A stretch of DNA of 64,000 nt from a virus: the IMG/VR virus record IMGVR_UViG_3300021964_000039, positions 16,019 to 80,018 of that record; one strand, given 5' to 3'. Below the pieces are notes generated by a model. It was given only the letters and a program-made list of their open reading frames with translations, made no database searches and was not told the DNA's origin. The position numbers and the translations under genes are program-made. Position 1 is the first letter of the stretch, and each line of letters begins with the position of its first letter. This document shows positions 8,900 to 18,043 of this stretch, piece after piece.

Positions 8900-9384
8900 T
8901 GCCAGCTAAGTTTCGCACAGGATTAGATAATACTATACAATTAAATGATAGCAAAGGTTTTTCATTTGTAGGACCGTGGACTAAAGTTTATAGTAACACT
9001 GTAATGGATAGATTTTATGTAGGAGACTTTGCTAGTGCTACATATTTTGTTTCTGTCCAATTTGACAGCAATGAAAAAGAAGCTATGCAAGTAAATGTAG
9101 TAGCAAGTCCAAATCAAGCTGCACTCAATATTGTTGGCAGGACTGGAATAGATGCTGCAAAACTTGTTGATATTTCCGCAGTTATAAATGAAAGTTATTG
9201 TGAAGTTATATTAAATCCACAACCTGATTATGAAGGAAGTAAAGTTTTATTTTCTGCAATATATTCAGGTACTATAGATAGTTTGACACCACCAACAGCA
9301 ACAAGTGGTAGCGGGATAAATACTATTGATAATAGTACTGCAACTATTGATAATTCTAACGTGACGATTGACAGGACATCATAA
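8899..9384 (+). CDS. virion appendage protein, copy 2 of duplicated pair (A2)
   Basis: 161 residues, paralogue of the 7268 protein, starting in a 1-nt overlap with B1 (TAATG). Conserved blocks with A1 include 'GLDNTIQLNDSKGF', 'VGDFASATYFVSVQFDS' and the KE pair that follows. The C-terminal tail differs: it ends in short Thr/Asn/Ile repeats ('TIDNSTATIDNSNVTID'), a low-complexity beta stretch of the sort found at fibre junctions. Structural role inferred from duplication and location. Confidence 0.65.
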   Translation: MPAKFRTGLDNTIQLNDSKGFSFVGPWTKVYSNTVMDRFYVGDFASATYFVSVQFDSNEKEAMQVNVVASPNQAALNIVGRTGIDAAKLVDISAVINESYCEVILNPQPDYEGSKVLFSAIYSGTIDSLTPPTATSGSGINTIDNSTATIDNSNVTIDRTS

Positions 9385-10436
9385 TGGCAAAACAACAACT
9401 TAATGTAGGAACAGTGGCTAATGACGGTACAGGTGATAATCTCCGTGCAGCAAATATCAAAATTAATGATAACACTAACGAGATATATTCTGCATTAGGA
9501 AATGGATCAAATTTACAAACTTTAGTTAATAATCAGCTAGAATTAGATGTTCCTGTAGATGCAAACAAAGTAAACAAAATTAGTTTTCATGTTGCATCAA
9601 CAGCAGCTTTAAACACAGTAGATGCAAGTGCATATCATGGAGCAATATTGCATAACCATCAAACTGGTACAATTTATGTTGCTCATGCAGGATCATGGAA
9701 TCCGTTGCTTATGGATACTAGTGGAGGACCTGTTACTAACTATACAGATCCACTCAGCACAGTTGCATATTCAGGAAGTTACACTGATTTAACAAACAAG
9801 CCGGCTTTTGCATTAAATGATATAGCAGATGTTGATACTGTTACTAATGCACCTAGTGCTGGAAGTGTACTAAAGTATGACGGTACTAAATGGGCTCCTG
9901 GTGTTGATGTAGCACAAGGTGGACAAGGAACGGATGCTGATACTTTAGATGGACAGGATAGTACATATTATTTAAATTATGCAAACTTAACAAATGTACC
10001 TACTACATATGCTTGGAGCACAATCACATCAACTCCGACTACAACTACAGGATACGGTATTGATAGCCTTTTTGATATAAAGAATGCTAATGAAATAATT
10101 GATATCAAAACAGGAGCATCAGGAACAGTAGTACATGATACAAGCAGTGCAAGTGTATTTTATCATACTTCAGTTGGTAGTAATTTCACTGCAAACTTTA
10201 CAAATTTACAAACAACTAACAATCGGGTCACATCGGTAGTTATTGCAATACAACAAGGTGCAACGGCTTATATTCCAAGTGCAGTCCAAGTAGGAGGCTC
10301 TCCTATTATCATCAAATGGCCTGGGGGATCTGCTCCGACCGGCAATGCAAATAAATTAGATATATTTTCGTTTAACATCTTTAGAACCGGTAATGCTTGG
10401 ACAAATCTAACAGGAATATTATCAACATACGGTTAA
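9384..10436 (+). CDS. tail fibre-like protein, copy 2 (B2)
   Basis: 350 residues, paralogue of B1. It shares 'GTVANDGTGDNLRAA', 'NYTDPLSTVAYSGSY', 'GSVLKYDGTKWAPG' and 'DTLDGQDSTYYLNY'. From about residue 205 the copies diverge: B2 ends with a beta-rich tip containing 'HTSVGSNFTANFTN' and 'NIFRTGNAWTNLTGILS', a tip type common in marine myovirus fibres, instead of the B1 terminal domain. The 1-nt overlap with A2 repeats the A-B layout. Likely a second fibre with another binding tip. Confidence 0.75.
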   Translation: MAKQQLNVGTVANDGTGDNLRAANIKINDNTNEIYSALGNGSNLQTLVNNQLELDVPVDANKVNKISFHVASTAALNTVDASAYHGAILHNHQTGTIYVAHAGSWNPLLMDTSGGPVTNYTDPLSTVAYSGSYTDLTNKPAFALNDIADVDTVTNAPSAGSVLKYDGTKWAPGVDVAQGGQGTDADTLDGQDSTYYLNYANLTNVPTTYAWSTITSTPTTTTGYGIDSLFDIKNANEIIDIKTGASGTVVHDTSSASVFYHTSVGSNFTANFTNLQTTNNRVTSVVIAIQQGATAYIPSAVQVGGSPIIIKWPGGSAPTGNANKLDIFSFNIFRTGNAWTNLTGILSTYG

Positions 10437-10458
10437 TTCTCAAGTAGATTTATCTAAG

Positions 10459-10466
10459 CATAAATA
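10459..10466 (+). promoter_or_regulatory. late promoter motif
   Basis: CATAAATA in the 51-nt gap before the gene at 10488, 21 nt upstream of its ATG. It probably drives the small fibre protein and the 1939-residue protein. Confidence 0.6.
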
Positions 10467-10487
10467 TACTAAAGTGAGAATGTACTA

Positions 10488-11042
10488 ATGCCAGTTATTA
10501 ATGAACAATTTAAATCTGATTTTGGCTTCGAAAGCAATAACTTTACTGTTGACGAAAACGGCAACATTACTGCTAAGAAAATAGATGTTAAACAATTATT
10601 AATTGACGGTAATCCGTTTGTAGGTTCCGACCCTGATGAGCCTGTTGTTACCCCAGATCCTGACGATAGCACTATAGAATTTCCAACATCATTTGATAAA
10701 TTATTAGTCAAGGGACCTTTTGTAGTACGACTAGGAGATAGTAGTGAAGTATTAACTATTAGGGACGGAGTTGTAGTGTTAGCTAGTGACGATGGTGGCA
10801 CAATAGATAATATTGACATTGGATCTATAACACCAGCAGATGGTACATTTAATAATTTAGTTGTCAATACACAGGCAAATATTGCCAATATCACTGTTAC
10901 AGGCACAGCCGCTGTGACAGGCACAGCACAATTTACAAACAATATTGAAATAAGTGCAGATCCTACTAACCTTAACCATGCAACACGTAAAGACTATGTA
11001 GACACACAGATTTCAGCATTTGCTATAGCATTTGGAGTTTAA
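10488..11042 (+). CDS. small fibre/appendage protein
   Basis: 184 residues with repeated short beta motifs and a linker rich in Pro, Asp and Val around residues 45-62 ('DPDEPVVTPDPDDSTIEF'). 'GSITPADGTFNNL' and the C-terminal 'NHATRKDYVDTQI' are hallmark strings of phage tail-fibre proteins, the latter preceding a trimerisation helix. It ends 5 nt before the large gene at 11048. Probably an adaptor or short fibre; no T4 equivalent is identifiable. Confidence 0.65.
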   Translation: MPVINEQFKSDFGFESNNFTVDENGNITAKKIDVKQLLIDGNPFVGSDPDEPVVTPDPDDSTIEFPTSFDKLLVKGPFVVRLGDSSEVLTIRDGVVVLASDDGGTIDNIDIGSITPADGTFNNLVVNTQANIANITVTGTAAVTGTAQFTNNIEISADPTNLNHATRKDYVDTQISAFAIAFGV

Positions 11043-11047
11043 CTTAA

Positions 11048-14000
11048 ATGGCAAAAAGAAAAATAGAAAATTATATATTTTATCCGGGATTAGGATTAAA
11101 CGATAATCTTTATCCTAACGCATACTGGTTATTAGAAAATAATAAATCTTTCATACAAGAAGAAGTTGTTGCATGGATACAAGCTCAAGTAGATGCTGGA
11201 GTAGTAGGGTTTGTTGGATATACTTATAATACAGAAAAATGTAAGAGAGACACTGGATATGTAATTGATGCTTGGTTAACTGATTTAAGATATGGTGGAA
11301 ATGCTAATATTTCTAAAGTTGTTAGTTACTATTGGGATCAAGATGTAGCACAAGTTGACGGAAGTCGTACTCCAGAAATTGAAGTTTATAAGTTTCTTAA
11401 AGACACATTAATTACAAATCATATTTTAACAAATAACAGCTATAGTGCGTCTAATACAGTACTTCCTCAAGTTATAGATACTAATTACACATCGGAATCT
11501 GGAGCATCTAATAGAATTATTGAATTAGCAAATATAGTTATAAATGTTATTACAACAGGACTAAGTGCGCTACCTAGCACAATATTTACAGGTGTAGGTC
11601 ATATAAAGATGCCTGGAAAATATAGGCTAGAAGATCTTTTAATTATCACAGATGCTACTGCTAACGAAATTATTTACAATTTTGCAGCACCTGGATTAGG
11701 TGGCTCAGTCACATACGAAAAAAAATCAGACGACGATTTCCCTACATTTATTGATACAGCAGATTATGTAACCACACTTAAATTACAAAAAAATACGGCA
11801 TCTTCTAGTGCAGATAATGAAATACAATTATTTTCGGAAGAAAAAGAAATACGTACAAGACCTTTTGATTTTGGCACTGATGCTATTGAACGTATGCGTA
11901 TTGCGCCTCCGCTATCAATGCTTGACGCTGACTTTGAGTACGGCTTACAGCCTACTAAATGGAGTGCTATTGGCATAATGCGCGGGTACCCTAGTGTGTA
12001 CGAAATACCTGGGACAGATTTAGATATAGTCTCAGTTACTACTGATGCTTCAGCAGGAACTGGCGGAGTTGGCCAATCAAAGATTACTGTTACGACAGTG
12101 TCTAAACATAATTATACCAATGAAACAGCAGTGGTAATTAAAGGCCTTGAACCAGGTATAAGTGGTGCTTTACGAGCTGAAGGAAGTTTTGTTCTAACTG
12201 ATGTTATAGATGAATTTACATTTACTTATTTTGCAAAATCGAAAGTGGGATCTGCTCAAGGAGAAGATTTAGGTACTAATTTTACCTTGCTAAGGGAAGC
12301 AGGTTTTTATACAGGATCAGCAATAGGTAGCCCAGATTGGACTATAATTAGCCAAGGTACTAGTGGAAATATAACCCCGCAGTTTGCTTCACCTTTAGGT
12401 AGTACAAGATTAACAATGGTGTCAGGCAGTGATGTCCCTGAATTAGGAGCACCAATATCAAACCCTACGTATTTTCCTACTGGCACACAAGTTACAGGTG
12501 TAACAGGAACAGATGGTATTAACTTTGTAGGGTTACCTGGAGCAGATATTAACGCAGGAGATACAATAGCAACTTTCGGTGACGTATCAGGAATACAAAT
12601 AGGTCATGCTGTTGATAACGGAACTGGAGATGCACTTTTTGTGACTAATGTAGCTGGAAACAGTGTTACATTTGATCAGCAATTTACAGACACATTTACA
12701 GCTGCGTACGGAGAATTTACAGGAGTTTCGGGAACTACAGTAGCAGGTACTGGAGCAGGAGCTCAATTTGATATAAGTAAATCAGGCAATGTATATTCTA
12801 TAGACGGAATAAATGGCGGAGCATCTTATAAGAAAGGTGACGCAATATTATTACCTGGCGATCTGTTAGGAGGTTCTACTCCAACAAATGATGCAACAGT
12901 AGTAGTTACTAGTGTAACAGGAGGATCAATCACAACAGCCGACATAACAGGCACTGCTTTTTCCGGAGATTTAGTATATACAGGAATAACATTAGGATAT
13001 CAAAACGGAAATGGTAATGGTCCTGTAGATTTTGACGTCACTTTAGAAGATAATGTCTATTCTGTTACAGTTTCTTCACCTAACACGAGTACAGGTTTTG
13101 CACAAGGAGATCTTCTTTTTATACAAGGAACTTCGTTCCCTCCAACAGGAAATGCAAGTAATGATTTAACTATTAAAGTTACTAGTGTAGGAGCCAGCGG
13201 AGAAATTTTAAATGTTACAGCAAGTGGTACTGCGCCAGATGTAGAAGTTGACTATGCTAGTGTTTCTTACACAACTACCGGAGCAGGTGTAGGTTTAGAT
13301 ATTGATGTGCAAAAGCAAGGTGTAATATATTCAAACGTATTCTTAAGAAGTGCAGGTAGCGGATTTACTACAAGTGATACTGTAACAATTAGTGGTGTAG
13401 ATCTAGGAGGTATTACACCTGATAATGACATCAAGTTACGAATAGTTGAAGTAGATGGATCGGGTGCAATTATTAGTTTTGATGTAGAAGGTACTGATTT
13501 ATCAAGTGCTGCTGTTGCTGCTAATAGAGACACGGTATTCAAGACAGCACAAATATTGTCTGGAGTAAATGCCGAATTTGAAATAACTAATGACGGAACA
13601 ATTTACACAGTAAGTGACATAACAAACGCAGGAACGGATTACGGCACAGACCAAACATTCCTAATTCCTGGTACTGTACTAGGAGGTGCAACTCCTACAA
13701 ACGACCTAACATTACAAATAACTCAAGTGGACGGAAATGGAGCTATTATTTCAGTGACACCGAGCGGAGTGTCACCGGCAATTCCTTCGTCATTTACCAA
13801 TATTACAGGAGTTAATTTGCCAAATAACGGAGCTGGTGCAACGTTTGACATTGTAAACAGCAACGGAACCTATACTATCACTGTTAATGAAGCGGGTTTA
13901 AACTATCGTGAAGGCAATCAAATTAGCATTGACGGTGCTGATCTAGGAGGTGCCAATCCTGCAAATAACGCAACTGTTACAGTACAAACAACTACTATTA

Positions 14001-16867
14001 CTGACGGTGTCGGAACTGCAACAATCACAGGTTCAGGATTTATAGGCAATACTATAAACTTTATTGGTTCTGTGACTTTGAGTGAACCATCTATACTAGC
14101 AGTACCATCACTAACAAACATTAATTTTGAAGCCTTAGCAACAATACAAGTTACTTGGCCATATGCTCATGGACTTATTCCGGGCAATAGCTTTATTGTT
14201 ACCCAAACTAGTGATGATAACTCAAATAATCACGATTTGGTTGCAGGATCATACCTTGTAACAAGTGTGCCTGCAAGTAATGTTATTACCTATCAAGCAA
14301 GAGCTGAAGGATTTATAGATGATACTGGTATTGATAGTACAGGAACTAGTGCTGGAGTAGGAACAATTGAGGCTACTATATATCCTAGACCTGATAGCTT
14401 TTTTGTACATAGACCATTTGATGGGGGCGTACAATTAGGCACAGGCGGACCGCAACACGGTGCACAGGCAATTCGTCAGAGCAAGAAATATATTCGTTAT
14501 CAGTCAGGTAAAGGTATTATGTACACAACTGGTGCACTATTTGCACCAAGTTATGATTTGTTAAGTGTTACAGCAGATGGTGTAGAAGTAGGGGCAACAA
14601 TAACTTGCGTAACAGACGATACAGATCACGGATTACAAATCGGCGGCATTGTGCGATTAATAGGTATTAATACTCCGGGATATAATAGTGGTGCAGAAAC
14701 TGCTGTACCGCCACAATTTGATTATACTGTTACTAATATTATAGATGAAAGAACATTTACAATTACAGCACAACGTAGACTAGGACACAATATTGCAGAA
14801 CTAGGATTCGGAGCACAAGTTAGTGTTGTAGAATGGCATGGAGCTACAGTACGTTCAGGAATATTTGACGATCAAAACGGTATTTTTTGGGAATATGACG
14901 GAAGAAATTTAAATGTAGTGCAGAGAACCGCTACAAGACAGCTTGCAGGTACTATTTCATGTACATCTGACAGCAATTTAATAATAGGCACTAACACAAG
15001 ATTTAGAGATCAGATCAAAGCAGGAGATAGGATTGTTATCAAGGGTATGACCCATGTAGTCACCAATTGTGTTAATCAAACAAGAATGACTGTAACTCCA
15101 GACTTTAGGGGTGTTAGTAACGTAACAGCCGCAAAGGCAAGTTTGATTGTTGACAAAAAAATTAGACAAGATGAGTGGAACTTGGACAAATTAGATGGCA
15201 ACGGACCTAGCGGTTATGATATGGATCCAGCAAAGATGCAGATGATTGGAATACAATATTCATGGTATGGTGCAGGATTTATTGATTATATGGTCAGAGG
15301 TAGTGATGGTAATTTTGTTTACTGCCACAGAATCAGAAATTCAAACGTAAATACCGAAGCATATATGAGGTCAGGTAACTTACCAGTTCGTTATGAAGTA
15401 ACTAATGAGGGTACACCTGGAAAACTACGGTCTAACATGTCTATATCAGATAATATTATACCACTTGAAGATGCAAGTTTCTTTCCTAATTCAGGCACTG
15501 TTTACATAGATAACGAGATGATGAGATATACAAACAAAGCAGGTAATGATCTAATTGGCGTAACAAGAAGTGCAACATTAACAAACTTTTCCAGTGGAGC
15601 AACTCGTAACTATACAGCAGGACCTGCTGATGCACATGCAGATAATACTGGCGTAGTTCTAATTAGTAATACTATTACTCCTAACATTAGTCACTGGGGT
15701 AGTGCTTTCATTACAGACGGTAATTTTGATGATGACAGAGGATATATTTTCTCATACACAGAATCCGCACTAGAAATTAGTACTACTAGAAGGTCAGCAT
15801 TTCTAATGCGACTTGCACCTAGTGTTAGTAACGCTATTGTAGGAGATCTAGGAGAACGTGACCTACTTAATAGAGCACAGTTATTACTACAAGGTATTGA
15901 GATTACATCAGATGGTTTTGATGGTTCTAATAATCCAATTCAAGGTGGTATTGTTGTTGAAGGCATACTCAATCCAAAAAATTATCCTGTCAATCCTGAC
16001 GACGTTGTGTGGTCAGGACTAAGCACACAGGCCCAAGGTGGTCAGCCTAGCTTTACCCAGATTGCATCTGGAGGCGGTATTAACTGGACAGGTGGAGCAA
16101 CACAAACTACTGCTGCTGTAAACTATCAGGGCGATATGACGGTAACAGGTATTCAAAATAGTTTTGAAGTTGATGCACAAGGCCAAGGTAGAGATGACTA
16201 TGTTTGGGTTTTAGATAGTGTAATCCAGGCACAGGGTTTGCGAGCTGGCATGGTATGTAATACACCGCCATTTAACGGATTGAGGGTAACTGGTATTGGT
16301 AATTTAGATCCTGCCTTCGGAGACAGGCAACTCTTCTTTACCAACGACGCATCTAACACAGGCACAACTTATCCTCCTGGTGCTTTAAGCCTTTCATTTA
16401 CATTTGCTACTGCACAAGGAAAAACTCCTGTAGCATATTTTGAAAAAGCCAGCTGGGATGCTAGTAATGCAGATGCTAACACTGAAGTTGATCCAGCAGA
16501 CACACAGTTTCCTGCAGGTACTACGGTAAACACTATTAGTAATCAAAAATTTGGTTCTACTGAATATGTAGAAGTTACATTTAACAATAGTTCAACTACC
16601 ACTTTACAGGGCGGCAGCACTGTTACATTCCTATTTGGACAACCTGCATACGCACAACCAGGAGAAACTGTATTTTCATTTATTGCACAACCAGGAGAGC
16701 GGGCCGATTTGACGTTAGAGTCTCTTAAGGAATTAACAAACACCACACTAGGTGGTAGAGGTACTTTCCCTAATGGTCCTGACGTACTTGCTATTAATAT
16801 ATATAAAGTTTCAGGATCAGCTACAAATGGTAATCTAATTATACGTTGGGGAGAGGCTCAGGCTTAG
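11048..16867 (+). CDS. giant virion appendage protein with five internal repeats
   Basis: 1939 residues, the largest gene in the window. The first 350 residues ('FYPGLGLNDNLYPNAYWLL', 'CKRDTGYVIDAWLTDLRYGG') match the conserved head of large structural proteins of marine T4-like phages. Residues about 569-1000 hold five tandem repeats of 88-94 residues starting near nucleotides 12752, 13014, 13280, 13562 and 13829. Each reads roughly G-A-G-x-x-F-D-I, 'YxxGD', 'LGGxTPxNDxxxxVT', and the whole resembles beta-solenoid or Ig-like stalk units. The C-terminal 900 residues include 'FFVHRPFDGGVQLGTGGPQHG' shortened motifs typical of baseplate-proximal fibre proteins. It overlaps the convergent cupin gene by 29 nt. 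Confidence 0.75.
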   Translation: MAKRKIENYIFYPGLGLNDNLYPNAYWLLENNKSFIQEEVVAWIQAQVDAGVVGFVGYTYNTEKCKRDTGYVIDAWLTDLRYGGNANISKVVSYYWDQDVAQVDGSRTPEIEVYKFLKDTLITNHILTNNSYSASNTVLPQVIDTNYTSESGASNRIIELANIVINVITTGLSALPSTIFTGVGHIKMPGKYRLEDLLIITDATANEIIYNFAAPGLGGSVTYEKKSDDDFPTFIDTADYVTTLKLQKNTASSSADNEIQLFSEEKEIRTRPFDFGTDAIERMRIAPPLSMLDADFEYGLQPTKWSAIGIMRGYPSVYEIPGTDLDIVSVTTDASAGTGGVGQSKITVTTVSKHNYTNETAVVIKGLEPGISGALRAEGSFVLTDVIDEFTFTYFAKSKVGSAQGEDLGTNFTLLREAGFYTGSAIGSPDWTIISQGTSGNITPQFASPLGSTRLTMVSGSDVPELGAPISNPTYFPTGTQVTGVTGTDGINFVGLPGADINAGDTIATFGDVSGIQIGHAVDNGTGDALFVTNVAGNSVTFDQQFTDTFTAAYGEFTGVSGTTVAGTGAGAQFDISKSGNVYSIDGINGGASYKKGDAILLPGDLLGGSTPTNDATVVVTSVTGGSITTADITGTAFSGDLVYTGITLGYQNGNGNGPVDFDVTLEDNVYSVTVSSPNTSTGFAQGDLLFIQGTSFPPTGNASNDLTIKVTSVGASGEILNVTASGTAPDVEVDYASVSYTTTGAGVGLDIDVQKQGVIYSNVFLRSAGSGFTTSDTVTISGVDLGGITPDNDIKLRIVEVDGSGAIISFDVEGTDLSSAAVAANRDTVFKTAQILSGVNAEFEITNDGTIYTVSDITNAGTDYGTDQTFLIPGTVLGGATPTNDLTLQITQVDGNGAIISVTPSGVSPAIPSSFTNITGVNLPNNGAGATFDIVNSNGTYTITVNEAGLNYREGNQISIDGADLGGANPANNATVTVQTTTITDGVGTATITGSGFIGNTINFIGSVTLSEPSILAVPSLTNINFEALATIQVTWPYAHGLIPGNSFIVTQTSDDNSNNHDLVAGSYLVTSVPASNVITYQARAEGFIDDTGIDSTGTSAGVGTIEATIYPRPDSFFVHRPFDGGVQLGTGGPQHGAQAIRQSKKYIRYQSGKGIMYTTGALFAPSYDLLSVTADGVEVGATITCVTDDTDHGLQIGGIVRLIGINTPGYNSGAETAVPPQFDYTVTNIIDERTFTITAQRRLGHNIAELGFGAQVSVVEWHGATVRSGIFDDQNGIFWEYDGRNLNVVQRTATRQLAGTISCTSDSNLIIGTNTRFRDQIKAGDRIVIKGMTHVVTNCVNQTRMTVTPDFRGVSNVTAAKASLIVDKKIRQDEWNLDKLDGNGPSGYDMDPAKMQMIGIQYSWYGAGFIDYMVRGSDGNFVYCHRIRNSNVNTEAYMRSGNLPVRYEVTNEGTPGKLRSNMSISDNIIPLEDASFFPNSGTVYIDNEMMRYTNKAGNDLIGVTRSATLTNFSSGATRNYTAGPADAHADNTGVVLISNTITPNISHWGSAFITDGNFDDDRGYIFSYTESALEISTTRRSAFLMRLAPSVSNAIVGDLGERDLLNRAQLLLQGIEITSDGFDGSNNPIQGGIVVEGILNPKNYPVNPDDVVWSGLSTQAQGGQPSFTQIASGGGINWTGGATQTTAAVNYQGDMTVTGIQNSFEVDAQGQGRDDYVWVLDSVIQAQGLRAGMVCNTPPFNGLRVTGIGNLDPAFGDRQLFFTNDASNTGTTYPPGALSLSFTFATAQGKTPVAYFEKASWDASNADANTEVDPADTQFPAGTTVNTISNQKFGSTEYVEVTFNNSSTTTLQGGSTVTFLFGQPAYAQPGETVFSFIAQPGERADLTLESLKELTNTTLGGRGTFPNGPDVLAINIYKVSGSATNGNLIIRWGEAQA

Positions 16868-17231
16868 GCTTTTGACTATCTCCAGGACCAATTCTGTAGT
16901 TATCTTCTACACTATCTGCGGTGCTTACTTCTGTAATACTACTGTTAGGCATCATTGCTTCTAATTGATGAGGCATCAATGGAGGATTGTGCCAAGTATC
17001 GCCTTCCTTTAAATGTACCTGCTTTAGTTCTGCTGTTTCGGTGTCAATATACCTTAACAAAAATTGTCCGCTGTTTACAAACCATGTTTCGTCTTTTTCT
17101 TTATGAAAATGCATACTAAATTTATTACCTGGTTTGGTAAACACTAACAGTTTACCGCAATAATTTTCAGTAGAAGCAAAAATTAATTCATATCCCCAAC
17201 CCTTTTCAACCATACCGCTTAGTCTTGTCAT
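16839..17231 (-). CDS. cupin protein, sugar-isomerase-like
   Basis: 130 residues forming one cupin barrel. 'GWGYELIFASTENYCGK' and 'FSMHFHKEKDETWFV' with the metal-binding H-x-H-x(n)-E pattern and 'GDTWHNPPLMPHQLEA' with the distal His resemble the C-terminal domain of type II mannose-6-phosphate isomerases and small mannose-isomerase-like cupins. Likely substrate is a sugar phosphate or nucleotide sugar. It overlaps hldD by 4 nt and closes the minus-strand hldE-hldD-cupin unit, so a role in trimming or isomerising the heptose product is a reasonable inference. The last 20 residues are Pro-rich and overlap the convergent structural gene. Confidence 0.75.
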   Translation of the reverse strand: MTRLSGMVEKGWGYELIFASTENYCGKLLVFTKPGNKFSMHFHKEKDETWFVNSGQFLLRYIDTETAELKQVHLKEGDTWHNPPLMPHQLEAMMPNSSITEVSTADSVEDNYRIGPGDSQKPKPEPLPNV

Positions 17232-18043
17232 TTTGTGTCCTCTTTTATATAATCTAGCACATTTGTAAATTTGTAATCTATGTGAGACTTTAATTTATCC
17301 AAGTTCGCACATGTATAATATTGATATTGCGATTTTAGTTGCTCAGGCATCGGTATATAATTGATATTACAATTATACTTTTTCTCATATGCTTTTGCTA
17401 TGCTTTCAAAACTGGTAGGTAATCCTGTCCCTAAATTAAATATTCCTGATACATCTTTTGACATAAATTGTTCATGAATGTTGCAGACGTCGCCTACATA
17501 TACAAAATCTCTTTTACATTCACTACTATTTTCAAATAATACAATTTCGCCTTCTTGGGCTTGTTTTTTAAATTTACTAATGGGGCTTGCTTGATCTAAT
17601 TTGTGATCCTCGTGCGGACCATAAACATTAAAGTATCTAAATCCTTGAACTAAGATGTCAAAGTCATTGTGGAGAGTTACAAATCTATCAAACAAATATT
17701 TGCTCCAAGCATAAGGACTTTGAGGCAATAATGGAGCATCTTCTACAAAATGCTTCCATGGTCCATATACACTTGCACTACTAGCATACTGCAAATTAGT
17801 ACCTTGCATATCACAAATTTGTAGTAACCTCATACTAAAGTCCAGATTCTGTTGCATTACAAGCTCAACGTCTGTTTCAGTTGTACTGCTAATCGCACCT
17901 AAATGAACAACCCAATCATAAGCAGAACAGTCAGGAACTGTGTTAGGTACGTAATCCCAAACTTCAACATCATGCGATGCTTGGAGATGTGCAACCATAT
18001 TTTGTCCAATGAAGCCTTGATGTCCTGTAATGAGTATTTTCAT
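17228..18043 (-). CDS. hldD: ADP-glyceromannoheptose 6-epimerase-like (HldD)
   Basis: 271 residues of the extended short-chain dehydrogenase family. Residues 7-13 (GHQGFIG) are the nucleotide-binding loop, Tyr111-x3-Lys115 the catalytic pair in 'SPYAWSKYLFD', and 'FRYFNVYGPHEDHK' is close to the HldD signature. HldD converts ADP-D-glycero-D-manno-heptose to the L-glycero form for LPS inner core. The protein is about 40 residues shorter than the usual 310. It overlaps hldE by 4 nt and the cupin by 4 nt. Another NDP-sugar epimerase is possible, but hldE next to it supports the heptose assignment. Confidence 0.8.
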   Translation of the reverse strand: MKILITGHQGFIGQNMVAHLQASHDVEVWDYVPNTVPDCSAYDWVVHLGAISSTTETDVELVMQQNLDFSMRLLQICDMQGTNLQYASSASVYGPWKHFVEDAPLLPQSPYAWSKYLFDRFVTLHNDFDILVQGFRYFNVYGPHEDHKLDQASPISKFKKQAQEGEIVLFENSSECKRDFVYVGDVCNIHEQFMSKDVSGIFNLGTGLPTSFESIAKAYEKKYNCNINYIPMPEQLKSQYQYYTCANLDKLKSHIDYKFTNVLDYIKEDTK

